From the NCBI GenBank assembly GCA_948474755.1, contig CAOLHI010001475.1, positions 186,001 through 250,000 on the forward strand: a DNA stretch of 64,000 bases, read 5' to 3'. The notes below the pieces were generated by a model. The model had not been told where the DNA came from, searched no databases, and saw only the letters and a program-made list of their open reading frames with translations. Below, in pieces: positions 1 through 12,033 of the stretch (position 1 is the first letter of the stretch; each line of letters starts with the position of its first letter). Source of the stretch: Ctenosaura bakeri. Lineage: Eukaryota; Chordata; Lepidosauria; Squamata; Iguanidae. The position numbers were made by a program, and so were the translations under genes.

Positions 1-545
1 GTTTGACCAGCGTCCACCAACTAGCTGGTAGGTCTAATGCTGCTATCTAACATCCAAAACTGCTGTACATGTTAAGAGATTACTCACCTACATTGCTCTT
101 GCCATGACATGTAGACTTGATTATACCACTGAAAATATGGAATATGCGGGTGATCTCTTTCATGTTATCTGCCTTCTCTGTTCTATTGTATTTGCAGGTA
201 GAAGAACAAGCTCTGCATATGAGTATGGCCATTTGCATCTGCTATTCCTCTACTAAAGCATTTCAATACATTCATAATGCTGAGTCTAACCCTGCTTGCC
301 TGACTCCTTTTACATGTCTGACTCCTTTTTCAGCTATTCCATTGTATTGTCATGACCTTGCTCTGGATATTGGTTGCTATACTTTATCAATATGTTGGTA
401 TTTTTCTGCCTTGCTGGCTCTGGAATCTTTTGACCTTGGCTGTCAAGCTCCTCACTTTAAACAGACTTGCTTAGTGGTAGGACATGGCTTATGACTTTCC
501 TGCACTCCTATGCCTCTGGTTTGACCTCTTCTGTACTGGGACCGA
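1..545. other. unique AT-rich sequence, no gene seen
   Basis: No repeat family, exon or RNA gene is recognised. The only long open frame (117-494, 125 codons) has no recognisable domain and looks like chance. A short imperfect duplication of a CTGACTCCTTTT phrase lies near 300-330. Confidence 0.5.
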
Positions 546-942
546 GGCCTTTTCTGCATAACATCACTGTGCTGCTTCTGTGACAGGATGGCAGTGGTTG
601 GCAGATTGCGGTTCTGCATGATGTCGTCACTGTCCCATTGCCATCCTGTTGCAAGGTGTTGTACTCACTCAGTATTTGCAAAACAGAAAAGATTTGTTTT
701 ACACCTCCAATCGTGCAGCACTCCTGTACTTTCCATTGTGCAGAGGCGCGATTGCAACGCTTCCTGCCCCAGCACAGCAATGGCAAGTGCCCAGCTGAGC
801 TGCAGAAGGAAGAGGCAGAGCCATTGCACTTCCTTCTGCAGGGAGCAAGCAGGTGCGGAGGGGAGCATTGCTGACATGCTCCCTTCTGGATCTGAATTGC
901 AGTGCAACAATGTGGAAGAGCATTGTTGTGCAGAAATGGCCT
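546..942. mobile_element. hAT-like MITE (non-autonomous DNA transposon)
   Basis: The ends form an imperfect terminal inverted repeat: the left end AGGCCTTTTCTGCATAACA pairs with the reverse complement of the right end, AGGCCATTTCTGCACAACA, at 17 of 19 positions. The interior is richer in GC than its surroundings and contains no transposase frame; the overlapping short open frames on both strands are chance products of that GC content. The termini and body recall the elements at 21835-22231 and 42397-42788, so they may form one superfamily. No clean 8-bp target duplication is visible. Assignment to hAT is inferred from the termini only. Confidence 0.6.
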
Positions 943-1832
943 GAGTTGCTTGTCTAAACTCCCTTAATATACCATTAGGTGTTACCTGACTGAGAAAAGA
1001 CAAGGGGAAAAATTCTTTTGCATATAACAATGCCCAGAATTCAATTGGGCAGTTATGAATGTGGACTCACCACAGTTAGTTAGCTATGCAGTGAATTCCA
1101 GTTCAACCTGCAACAATCCCAACCTACCAAGAAAGCAGCTGGACTGTGTTCCCCTTGTAATTGGGAAGGAGCTGACTTATGCTCCCATGCTCTCCTGTGA
1201 GTGACAGACAGAAGTTGGGTCCCTAGTTCAATCCCCCCCACACACCAGAGATTGTTTGTATACAGGGATAGGTGGGAAAAATCAGTCATATGTTTCCCAA
1301 TTTGACAGAGGAGCAGACCCACATTGATTGCAGCGGCTACTGCCTAAAAAAGTGGAGACTGGGGGACTTTAATAGTCCGTCTGTATCTCCTAAATTAGGG
1401 AATATGTAGGGATTGCAAATACAAAACAGTCATTAATGTATAACCCTAGGATATCCATTTATAACCAATTTAGTGGATTCCAGCTAAATAGCAATGCCAT
1501 ACTCTTCTTACATTACATGTAATATTTACTTATTAGTATTGATTGTTTCTTTTAAGGAAGTGAAGTCCCTTTGGATGAATTTTGAAGCCCCCCCCAATTT
1601 TGGGGCATTTCCCTACTATTTCAGATGGATGTCCCTGCCCAACACAGAACCAAAAATGACAAAAAGTAAAAAAGGAACTTTGCCCAAAGTGCAGGAAGTA
1701 ACAGGAATTATTCCCTTTAAAAAGTAACTTTTCAACTCCTTTTTTTTTCTTTTCACAGCAACATCCAGTGTAACATATCTGCTCTGGATCTTAAGAGGCG
1801 TGTTTGTTTGTGTATGTGTGTCAGTAATTCCA
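943..1832. other. unique sequence, no gene seen
   Basis: Nothing recognisable. It contains short homopolymer runs (C7 near 1233 and 1588) and a 77-codon open frame (1494-1727) with no domain. Confidence 0.45.
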
Positions 1833-1842
1833 TTTCTTTCTT

Positions 1843-1883
<41 letters not shown>

Positions 1884-1901
1884 CTTTCGTTTCTTTGTTT
1901 C
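1833..1901. repeat. (TTTC)n/(TC)n microsatellite
   Basis: A pyrimidine tract on the plus strand: TTTC units, then about nine TC units, then seven or more TTTC units, degrading into GTTTC. Minus-strand frames through it read Lys/Glu/Arg runs and are artefacts. Confidence 0.97.
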
Positions 1902-2535
1902 TGCTCATGTTTATGTGTACCCAGTAAATAAACAGCACAAGAGATCCCTGCATGGTACAGGAAAAACAAGGGGAGGAAAAAACCCCACCTGCATACATAA
2001 TAAATCACACATTTTATTTCTATTCCACATGATAAGAAGTGATCTGGAAAACCTTACAGTTCCACTATCCTTCAATCTAGCTACATTCATCTAGCTCTTT
2101 ATAATAATAAGGGGGAACATTTGACACAGGCCTAAGATTTCCCTTGATCAGGAACAAGTTTACACATTCATTATGATATTAAAAGAGCTTTATAGAAAAA
2201 AAAATCCAAAGGCAGTGTGAACACAGCCCAGATCCAATTATCTGTCAGTGCAGCAGTCATTACTTGGACAAGACGTGCCTTTTACATTCATGACCTAATG
2301 TTCCACTATGCCCTTGTCTCTCCCCTGAGTTTGCAGTTTTCTTCATTTCAGTAGTCCACTGCAACATCATCAGAGAGGCAGGAGAGCAAATGGGATTACA
2401 CTAATGAATAGAGAGGGTTGCTGGAGAAGCACAGAACATTTCAGCCTTACTAAACTCTCCTGAGTAATTGGCAAGGAGGTTCACATAAATGCAAAAGGGG
2501 TATAAGATTTTCACTGATGTAATTTTGGCTTTAAC

Positions 2536-2536
<1 letters not shown>

Positions 2537-2579
<43 letters not shown>

Positions 2580-2600
2580 AAAAGAAAGAAAGAAAGAAAG
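2537..2600. repeat. (GAAA)n microsatellite
   Basis: About fifteen GAAA units with one interruption near 2580. It is the purine-strand mirror of the TTTC tract 640 bases upstream. Its left edge follows TTTAACAA, so it may have grown from the poly-A tail of a retroelement that is no longer recognisable. Confidence 0.97.
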
Positions 2601-4699
2601 ACACCCATGGAATGGCTTAAAACTGCCACATCCATCCTGCAAAGGACATTGGATGTCTGCTATCTAAGGCTATATGTTTTGCTGCCTCATGCAAAAGATA
2701 ACCATATCACCCCCACTCCAAAATCCATGCAGTGATAATGATTTTTTCTTTAACACTGGTGATGGAATAACATTTAACACAGCACCTGAAGCAGAAAAGT
2801 TGGTTTAGGATGGTCAGGCACAAAACAGAATGACACAGATTTTGGTGAAATCATTAGGGAAGTTTTGCCACTTAGCATATGATGGCTGAAGTAATTGACT
2901 CACTCTATCTAGTGGCAGGGCTGGCCCTATAGCTACCTGCTTGGTAAACATGCATTCACCTATGAATATTACTTCAAAAGTGGTAATGGGTCAGTGCCCT
3001 CCATTTGATCTTAAAGGAGTAGGCAGGTTAGGGATGTGCAGGGGAAGCTGCATGTTACACAACTTTGTCACTCAACAACAACAAAAAAATAGCAATTCTC
3101 ACCATATTACTCTTAGCATCTACTACTTCATTCTGTTTCACATTAGGCCTGCCCCATTCAATTCATTGGAGTTTTTGTGGGTTACAGGCAACAGGAGAAG
3201 CTTGGGATCCTATAGAACCAGTGATCCACTAGGTGATCATCGTGGAAGATTAAGCCATGATGTGGTTTGTTGGAATCAGACCTTCTGTAATGTGTGAACT
3301 TGCCTCTGCAAACAAGTCATGTTTTGTTTACTGATTCACTGATTGCAAAGCACAATCAGAAGCTATGGTCGGTTCAAGAAGTTTGGTTTCTTTGTAATGA
3401 TGACTAAAGTGGTATCTGTGTCTAATGCTGAAACAATAGTTAACACAACAGCCAGGAAAGAAATGAGCCAGAAGACAAGCTATGTTTTGTTTAATAATTT
3501 GTTATGTAACTTGTGTCTTAAGCAACAAACCATGGCTAATAGAACTATAGCCTATCATGCCCTGTGAATACAACCACAGAATTTGGCTGAATAGAAACCA
3601 TCTGCTTGATGGAATATGTGGGAGGCCTTGGAGGTTTTAACAGTAGGCACACAAACACTGAATGTTTAGCCATCAGGAATGTTGCAAAGATCTATTTAAG
3701 ATGATCTATTAACCACTTGATATTTAACACCTGCACTGTAAACACTAGTGTTTTTCAGCAGCATTCAACATTCAATGAAACAATAAGGGCATAAGACAAA
3801 AAAGGATCTACTTCACTGCCACCCACCAAAGTTTTATAAGCTTTTGTGAGGAAAGAAAGAATAGTCATGGCAAAATCTAGAAACAGATAGTGTGGGAAAC
3901 TCTGTTGGGCAGAATATATATAAAGGCATTGAGAAATTTAATGGCTCACACCTCAGACAGTTGTAGAAGCTTTGAATTCATCTGTCTGTACTGTTGGCTT
4001 TGTGACAGCAAGTAGTATTCTGCACACATAAAAAGAAGGGACAGACTGGAGATTTCAATAAGAGACAGAAAAACAGTGATGGTACTGTTTATGCAACTCA
4101 CATTTTGAACTGAAAATAAACAGGAGTAGAGATGGAGATAAAATACAGAAAAGATTCCTAATGGAGTCTGTAAATGCATATAAATCCCAAAATGTATTCC
4201 CCAGTATGTTACATGAAACAACATTAACCCTGACAAACTTCTTCCATAAATCCTTATGAAAATATGAATGGTTTTCAAACATGCTTAAGCATTTTGCTTT
4301 AGAAATTAAAGTAAAAGGCCTAAAGGCATATCAAACTTGGTAGCAATAGCTTGAAATCTCTGTAGAAATGAAAAAAGAAAAAAGAAAGAAAGAAATCACT
4401 TAACTGCCAAATATATATTTGGCACTTTCAAGATGAAGATACACCATGAATTTCCAATCTGATTTTTAATCACATGAAGGTATGAATATTATTTTCTACC
4501 ATGTTTCTCATGAGGAATACTGTTTGCCAATGAATTATCTAGTAGTGCTGCAAGTGTGCTAGTCAAATTATTGCAACTTCCTTACAAATTTGTCCCATTT
4601 CTTCTCTGTGAGGGTCATTAATGAAAGTACATATATACCCATGTCTTTTGGTTTCCAGTCCCTGGGAAGGAACTATGAGTGTATGTATAGATACCACTA
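2601..4699. other. unique sequence, no gene seen
   Basis: No known repeat or exon is recognised. Open frames of 110-118 codons at 2941-3297 (+) and 3946-4278 (-) have no domain, and no splice-site context supports them. Confidence 0.4.
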
Positions 4700-4903
4700 C
4701 ATATAGCAGTATGATACCACTTAAACTGTCATGGCTTTATCTTATGGAATCCTAGGATTTATAGCTTGTTGAAAAACTTAAAACTTGCTGTTCAAAAGCT
4801 CTAGAGAGCTCATAGCTCTCTAACAAAGAATTCTATGTCCCCAACAAACTACAAATCCCATTATTCAGTAACATGACACTTAAAGTTGCATCAAATGTGT
4901 AAA
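4700..4903. mobile_element. MITE, family B (palindromic non-autonomous DNA transposon)
   Basis: The left half reads ATACCACTTAAACTGTCATG, then TGGAATCCTAGGATTTATAG. The right half carries the inverse phrases ACTACAAATCCCA and CATGACACTTAAAGTTG. The centre is a small palindrome, AGAGAGCT-CAT-AGCTCTCT (about 4805-4823). This whole-element inverted symmetry is the usual form of a short non-autonomous DNA transposon. A related but different copy lies at 50421-50643. No target duplication could be fixed, so the ends are accurate to about 10 bases. Confidence 0.65.
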
Positions 4904-5411
4904 TAAATGTGTAATACAAGTATCATTTTTTCATTTTAATTGCATTGCAAATAAATATGCATAACAAAAAAATCTTATCTTTGAAAAAATTGCACAAGCA
5001 CACTTTAGTTAATGAATAAAATATATTTTTAAGGTGAAAAGTATTAAATATGCATGTGCTAGAGAAAGTTCATGTCGAAAACCGTTAAACATTTTCATGC
5101 TGGAAGCAAAAGCCAAACCTCACAATCTGATATGAAACAAAGACACAAAGAACACGCAGGTGGGATAAAATTGAGACAGAAGTTTTCAAATCTGTATTCC
5201 CTCCAAATGTGTGCATGCATCACAGAACCATATTAAAAAAAAAATAGCAGTTGCTTTATGATCTACTCATGAAGGATCTAGAAGACCACTCTTATTCTTC
5301 ACACAGTCACAGACTTGTTAAAAAGCAAACACCCTCTGATCATTTGAAAAACAGGAAATAGAATTAACTGCTTCTGGGTGAAACAGATAAAAATGGTACA
5401 CCTCTGTATAC
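4904..5411. other. AT-rich unique sequence
   Basis: Nothing recognised; homopolymer A runs only. Confidence 0.4.
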
Positions 5412-5413
5412 TA

Positions 5414-5898
5414 CAGTGGCCCCTCTACATTCGCAAAGGTTTGGGGTACAGAACCCTTGCAAAGGTGGAAAAATCATGAATAATTACCCCCTTGATCTCC
5501 CCTCTCCCCTTCTAAGGCTTTGGGGCAGGAGCCTTCTTTGTCCACGCTTGGACAAGCGGCAAGGGAGCAAGAGCGGGGAGTTCTGGAAGGGAAAAGGAAG
5601 AAACATGTGTGTCCCCCTCCAACTGCTTTATCTTTTGCTTTGTGTGAGTTCTCAGTGTAAGGACAGAGGCAAGGGAATGGAAGGAGAGAACTCCAGAGGT
5701 GTAACGGAAAGTGTGCATGCAGGTCTTCCTCTCCCCACCCTCCATTGCTTATCTTTTGCCTTGGCACATTTGACTTATTTCTCTGTGCTGGCAAAATCTA
5801 AGGAATGGGAAGAGGAGAATGGGTGGGTGGGTGGCATGAGTGCCTTGTGAATGATCAAATTCATGAGAGTCAAACTTGCAAATGTGGAAGGAGAACTG
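5414..5898. mobile_element. Tigger/mariner-like MITE with TA target sites
   Basis: The left end CAGTGGCCCCTCTACATTCG pairs with the reverse complement of the right end, CAGTTCTCCTTCCACATTTG; 17 of 24 terminal positions match. Both ends are bounded by TA (5412-5413 and 5899-5900), the target duplication of Tc1/mariner elements. A phrase like AAAGGTGGAAAAATCATGAATAATT just inside the left end is typical of Tigger-derived repeats. There is no transposase. The 144- and 106-codon open frames inside, on opposite strands, come from the GC-rich filler. The interior phrase CTTTTGCCTTGGCAC recurs in the element at 8605-9295, which links the two. Confidence 0.75.
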
Positions 5899-5900
5899 TA

Positions 5901-8570
5901 TACACAAACCATGCTAAACAGCCCCACCCCTGGATTGTTCTAAAGGAGTCTCTTCAGTTGTATCACTGACTAAAAACATGGCTGTCTATTTATATATCTA
6001 CTTACTATACCTACCTACCTATTCATCTCTTCCTTGTACATGTACATGAAATGTGAAACAACTTCTCTTACACTCTTGTCAAACTTGAACCTTACAATTT
6101 TCTAAAGTTATTGTAAGGCCCCTTTGTTTTGTCTAGCTTTCAGCTGGTAGAGTCAAATAGATGCACCACAATCTCTTTTTGTTCATACAATATTACACTA
6201 TTGTGATTTATCTTTACTAATAGAAATTATATGAATAAGCATCACCAGCTGGAGGCCTCTAGGCTACTTCTGCCCCCCAACTGTGAAGTGTCCTCCATTC
6301 AGAGACAAAAGAGGTCTGTAGAAGAAAAACATTTGTTGCAATGGGATTGTGCCAGAGCCTGGTGATCTACCAGCCCTGTCCTCAATTTGATAGACTTGCT
6401 GCTGACCATAAAGACATAGCTGACTATATGCTGTTTTTCTTTTTAAGTTCAGGGAGTAGTGGTTCTTTCATTTCACTAGTGAACACATCAGGCTGGCGCA
6501 CTGCACTGTAAAGATGTTTTTGCACTTCATCAGATCTGGGCACCACTCAGCCAATGAGCACAAAAGTGGACGAAGCAGGGAAGCAGATTAGTATTTTTCT
6601 ACAGCATGAACATTGGAGAGATTTTGTAGAGCACAGGAAAATGCTGTCAAGAAGACAAGAGATGAGTGAAGAGAAACCATCTGTCACTGGCAGGAACTCC
6701 AAAACTTCTGAATGTTTGGAAGATACTAACAATTTATCAGCGTTTTCTTCTGTCATTCACCCACAGATCTTGAAATAGACTAACTGTGAGACAATCTCAA
6801 GCAAACAAGCCAGCCATGTTGCCAGTTTAGAAGCTTTTCTCATTTCTAACAAAAAAAAGCCAAACCAAATAAAAAAATCCCCAAATATCTGCAATGAAAC
6901 TCTGAATGAATATCTAGCAATTTAGCATGGTAATACCCTCCAAGCAGTATAGTGTGATCTCATTCCTAGTGGCTATACTCTGCTTTACCAGCTCCTTTCT
7001 AAGTATGTCAACCTTAGCATTTTTACAGAATGTCTGCAATACTGGATCTGAAACCAAGACCTGGTAAAGAGCTGCACATGCAGGAACACATCTTATTTTG
7101 AGTGCCATTTGGGCAGAAAATGCAGATTATTAAAACCAGAAGTGATAAAAAAGACAAACACTTAAGACAAGTTTAGGGTGTTCTACTTTTCCAGCTAGGT
7201 TTAGGGTGGACCACCTATTAGTCAAGCAGATATCATTCATCAGAGAAAATCCAGTACCGAGGCATATTTATCAGTCTTAAACCTCTGAACATTACATTAC
7301 TTTTCTCTTCTATAAGACTGAACCAAAACAAGGAGTAGGGTGTCATTTGGGGAAAAATATGCCTCTTGTACAAAGTACCTCCCAAATTTTAGGAATAATT
7401 TGAGATGCTCTGGAATGAAGCAGGTACTGGTATTTATAACCATTTTAAGGGAAGGAAACACTCTTTTCTCTTTGATTTTGCTTTCTGATGACATCACCAA
7501 ACCAAAAGCCTAGTATGGTGCCATGATATCATGGTGTCTCCAACACAATCCCTGATCAGCTGGTGGGATCACACGAGATCTGACTAAAACATAATATCCT
7601 CTACCCTTATCTTTTTATATGATAGGTCTGCAGCTCCACTGCCATTTGTCAGCTAGTCTGTGTCTATTTGGACTTCTCCCAGGTCCATCATCTTGGCCAC
7701 CTGAGCTTCTAAATTCATAAATAATGGCCCTGACCAAATAGGCAGGCTGACATTAATATTCTTTGTAGGTAATCTTAGGTATTAGTATTTCAAAATATTT
7801 AACACGGAGTAATAAATGTGCAGCTCTGTAAACTTTTAGACTGTTTTATTGAGATAATCCACTCAATATATGCAATTGTCCATTTTTCTTTAGGAAGATC
7901 ATAAACCTCCTGTTCTAGGAATATTCTTTGCACTCTATGCAAATAAGGAATAAAAAACACCATCCTGGAACATTGTATTCATTATATCAACTATCACTAA
8001 GAGGAAGCTAGATACACTCAGACTGGTAAAAATGCTAATTACACAATGCTATAATAGTCACAGTACTAATATACATCTGTGGAAGAAACTATACCTTTCC
8101 TACAGATGTGTCTATACTGTCATATTGAAGGCAAAGCTGTCTGCTGTTTGTTTCTTATTACAGACATCACACTATACTGCATCTATATTGGAAAGGAACC
8201 ATATATCTTACACAATATCATTAGCTGAGGGAACTTGTTCAACTCTAAGCAGGTATCTGTTACATATCTATAGCAAGCATTTATGAGCTAGGATCTCCCC
8301 CCGTCCCGCCAGCATTTTAAATGCATGGTCCTTATCCTAGGACCTGCATTTTAAGAGCAGCTGTTAGGAACAGCTATATGTCTACCCACTGGACACAGTG
8401 GCAAACTGTTTACCTCTGTTTCTAGCTTTTGTACTCTCTACTACCATTGTTTATTTATTTACAGACAAAATTCCATTATGCATATGGTTTTATTTCTTTT
8501 AAGGAGACATACTGGTTTAGATGTGGTTTCCTGCTAGTCACTCTTTCTAACTCACCTGCCAATGTAGCCG
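5901..8570. other. unique sequence, no gene seen
   Basis: 2.7 kb with no recognised repeat, exon or RNA gene. The open frames (60-84 codons) carry no domain. A short phrase ATGATATCATGG near 7522 is palindromic but isolated. Confidence 0.4.
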
Positions 8571-8604
8571 GCTGATGTAGGGAGCCCTGTGTGTGGAGAA
8601 GGAA

Positions 8605-9180
8605 GATACCTTTTGCCCAGGCACATAGAAAGAAGGTATGCAAACCTGGAGAAAAGACAAAGGAATGGTGGGGAAGGCATGTACATGGCTTTGCACGTGG
8701 GGCTGCCCCTTCCCATTCCCTTGCCCTTTGTTTGAATGCAGAGAAGGAAGGCAACATGCCCAGGAAAAAGGCAGGATAACAGGAGGGGGAGAATGGAGGG
8801 AAGCACACATGCATGATTTCTCAGCATGCAGGGTTGCCTCCTCCCATTCCTTTGCCTTTTGCCTGGGCGCATGGAAGGAAGGCATGCATGGCCAGGGAAA
8901 AAGCAAGGGAATGAGGAGAAGGCAGCTGCACACCTCCTCTGTGCACAGAACGTCCTCCTTCTATTTACTTGCCTTTGGCCTGGGCACATGGAAGGAATGC
9001 ATAAGTGCCTTGTCAAAAGGCAAGAGAACTGGGGAAAGGCATGTGAGTGCCTCTTCTGCATGTGGGGCTGCCCCTCTCATTCACTTGACATTCCCCAGGC
9101 ATGAAGGCAGCACACATGGGCAAAAGGCAAGAGAGTGGGAGGGGGAGAATGAGGGGAGGCATGCTTGAATGGAAGGGTGA
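8605..9180. repeat. degenerate minisatellite, ~116-131 bp unit, about 5 copies
   Basis: The phrase CCTTTTGCCTGGGCACATGG and its variants recur at about 8611, 8726, 8857, 8972 and 9088, giving periods near 115, 131, 115 and 116. Each unit continues with GAAGGAAGGCATGCA, then a purine-rich GGAAAAAGGCAAGGGAATG phrase, then CTGCCCCTCCCATTC. Overlapping open frames up to 176 codons on both strands arise because the repeat lacks stops; they are not genes. The array lies inside a longer transposon-like element whose right end is at 9295. Confidence 0.8.
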
Positions 9181-9297
9181 GCCTTAGAATGGAATGGAAA
9201 GGGGAACATTCACTTAGTGGGGGAGTGATTGGGTTTTTTAAAGCTTTTGTGAGGGGTCTATGCTCCCAACTCTCACAAAAGTTGAGAGACCACTGTA
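9181..9297. mobile_element. right end of a Tigger-like element enclosing the minisatellite
   Basis: The right end, AGTTGAGAGACCACTG followed by TA at 9296-9297, is the reverse complement of the CAGTGGTCTCTCAACT type of terminus and resembles the 5414-5898 element. Just inside is a local inverted pair, CTTTTGTGAG / CTCACAAAAG (about 9244-9280). The left end could not be found within 8400-8605, so the element is truncated or diverged there. Confidence 0.55.
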
Positions 9298-11830
9298 ATC
9301 TTTTCTCTTTCATGGGCTTACATTATTCTTTGTTCACTAACCTAGGAAACCAAACTACTAACGACAGGTAAGGATTCAGCATATGCATTCTCATTTCCTG
9401 TGAACTGTATTTCCTCCATATTCTTGTCTATAGTATTGCCTCCAGACTCTTGCATCCTGGATGTTCTGCTCAAGCATTGTTCATAATTATGTGCAGTTGG
9501 ATGATACATAAGATGTAGCTGTCACCCATGGAAACCCAAGCACTACTGCAACTAATGGAAGCTCTGCTTTGTCCATTGCTCCATTGAGACATCTTGAAAC
9601 TGAAGTTGCCTTTGAACTCAGTCCTTTGATTCCTCAGTCCAGAGTCTGCAAATCTTTGGGATCTTATCTCATCATTTTAGTTCCTAAGTCATGTAGTTCT
9701 TGGAGTACTACTTATACATTAAATATGCCCATCCAAAGATATTTGTGTTGAGAAAAAAAACTGTGGCTTCACAACTGTTGCTTCACAGTCTCCAGCCCCA
9801 ACCCCCCCCCCCGTTCATGGGTTATCCAAGTTGCAGGACCCACATTTATCACAACTTTGATGCAAATACCAATTGAACAGCCTGTTCGGAATGGCAAGCC
9901 TCTGAAAAACTATGTAATTATTTTGTCATGCCAGAAATAATGAAAGCAGTAGTTCTGACACAGGCCAGGTTGCAAAAGTGTGACAACATTATGAGGCATA
10001 CAATGGCAACTGATGTTCTTTTTCCTTTACAGCAGTGTGTGCCATGATCTGGAACACTGTTTGGATCAACAGTCTCCCTCTGTTTTCTGAAGGGAATCCA
10101 GTTCTTTTCAACACAGCAAAAACACCATACAGCATCACATAACTCATCATGTTAGTATTGCCTGGCAGAGAGGCATAAACTGTCAGAAAGTAGCCTCATT
10201 TGCATCTCTCTGTGGGTTTTTTTTCCTACTAGGGAGGGGGGTTCAAAATTTTGAAATAACCTTTATCTTAACACCCACTCTCTCTGTTGTTGAAACAATT
10301 GCCTCTTCACTTGCAAACTGAGCTCAGCCTTTCCAACTGGAAGAACACTAAGTATCTTTGTTCCAGAACTACTAGCAAATGCCGCTGAAGTCCATGTTAT
10401 CTCACAGACCAATGAGCTGGTTATTGTCAGTTCTGTGTGCTTGGATCTATCAGCACCTTCTTTCTCCCTAAAGGCAGAAAAGTTGCCAAAAATGAGGTTC
10501 GGACATCAATACAGTGATATGATCTGTGAGGCAAACAGATCTGAGATCAAGCAAAACAAAACAGAGGAATCCAACTGTACAGCAACAAAGTTAACTTCAC
10601 TTGTTTGCCTATCTGTCTGTGGCCAAATAAAAAGACTAGGTATATGTACTCAAGAACAGTAGGGGAGTGATATTAAGAAGATGAAGGCTGATCTGGAAGC
10701 AGTGGAAAGAAAGAGAAAATGTGTTGTTTGAACCAAAGTTAAGAACCAGAAGAGATTCAATCCGTTTCCTCCAGGGTCTCTGCCTGGATTCTCAGGAGTG
10801 TGTCTTTCTTTTTTTCCCCTTTCCCCACAGTTGCTGTTTTATTAAACTGCTGACATAATATCCAACTATCTGCACTGTGGATACCTGCTGGTTCCACAGC
10901 AAGACTGGCCTTTTGTCTCTGCTCCTAAATCTTGAATTTCTCAGTAGAGAAATCAGTTTCCAATTTATAAAGTGACTTCTTGCACACCAGAAACCAAAGC
11001 TCCCAAAGCTATTGTCACTATAGGCAATAGGCTGAGAAGTAGCATTAATCTCTGTTTCCTAATGGGACACATGTGCACAAGCAGACATGGACAAACAGAC
11101 GCACATACCCACATAGGCAGACATATCAATTAAATTAACAAACAAATCAAAACAGTGCCTTGGAGACTTAAAAGAAAAGAATTTTTCAAAGGTTTTTTTT
11201 TCCCAAATAAAATTGTTGCTGTGTTGTTTTGTTCCATTTTCTCATTTGTTCATCTTCTTTGCTCCCAGCACAAGCAAATTTGTATGTCACAAGGTGATTC
11301 AGTAAACTTAGTCCTCTCTTAGATGCCCAGACACACTTATGCCAACCAAGATGCCATTATTACCACATGCCACAGCGCTTATGTGCCAAGTTCTCATCTC
11401 TGCCCATGAACACTCACCAAAGCATCAACATGTTGTGACTATGAATGTCTGTGGGAGCCCACCACTGTGAATTCTGACTCCATCAGGGATGATAATAGCC
11501 CCTTTCAGATTAATATTCCATACCTGAGTTTTTTGTGTTTGCCTGGGAGCTGAAAAATGACACTGAGACTTTTAATATGCACTTTTAAGTGAATATTTTT
11601 GAAAGAAGATATAGCTAATTATTCTTACTTGAGGGAAAACATATTTAAAATATATTTTACATGTAGTTTTTCTTTTCAGTAAAACAAAACAAGCAAGCCA
11701 ACAAAACAAACAAGCCAACAAAACTCAAATTCACAGATGAATGCAGAAACTGAACAGAGCTGACTTACAAGTGAACATGTGCAAAAATGAAATAGATAGA
11801 AATTAATTGATTTTCTTTCAGCTGTCTCAT
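9298..11830. other. unique sequence, no gene seen
   Basis: 2.5 kb with no recognised element apart from a C11 run (about 9801-9811) and a degenerate AAACAAACAAGCCAACAAAA stretch near 11685-11725. Confidence 0.4.
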
Positions 11831-12033
11831 ACCCACTCCGCATTACACTGTCATAGTGCTATTATTCCACTTTCAACATCCTGTGAAATTCTGGAGTTTG
11901 TAGTTTAGGGAGGGACTTTTAGGATTCTGAGTCAGAGAGCTCTTTGGCATCAGTAATCTACAAACCCCAGAATTTCACAGCATGTTGAAAATGGAATAAT
12001 AGCATTATAAACAGTGTAGTGTGGAAATAGTCC
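11831..12033. mobile_element. MITE family A, full-length copy
   Basis: The left end is CCCACTCCGCATTACACTG, followed by TATTCCACTTTCAACATCC. The right end mirrors it: GTTGAAAATGGAATAATAGC, then CAGTGTAGTGTGGAAATAG. The centre contains TCAGAGAGCTCTTTGGCATCAG. The two halves are inverted copies of each other over about 80 bases, with the motif CTACAAACCCCAGAATTTC in the right half. No coding capacity. This is one of about a dozen copies in the window. Confidence 0.9.

Noticed and set aside
1616..2008. 130-codon minus-strand Lys/Glu/Arg-rich frame
   Set aside because: It is a translation of the TTTC/TC microsatellite; similar frames at 2401-2604 and 19844-20086 are rejected for the same reason.
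5416..5850. 144-codon open frame as a gene
   Set aside because: It is contained in an inverted-repeat element bounded by TA, overlaps equally long minus-strand frames and has no conserved motif.
8547..9168. Long overlapping open frames (128, 169 and 176 codons) on both strands
   Set aside because: They lie in a degenerate tandem repeat without stops, overlap on both strands and have no domain.
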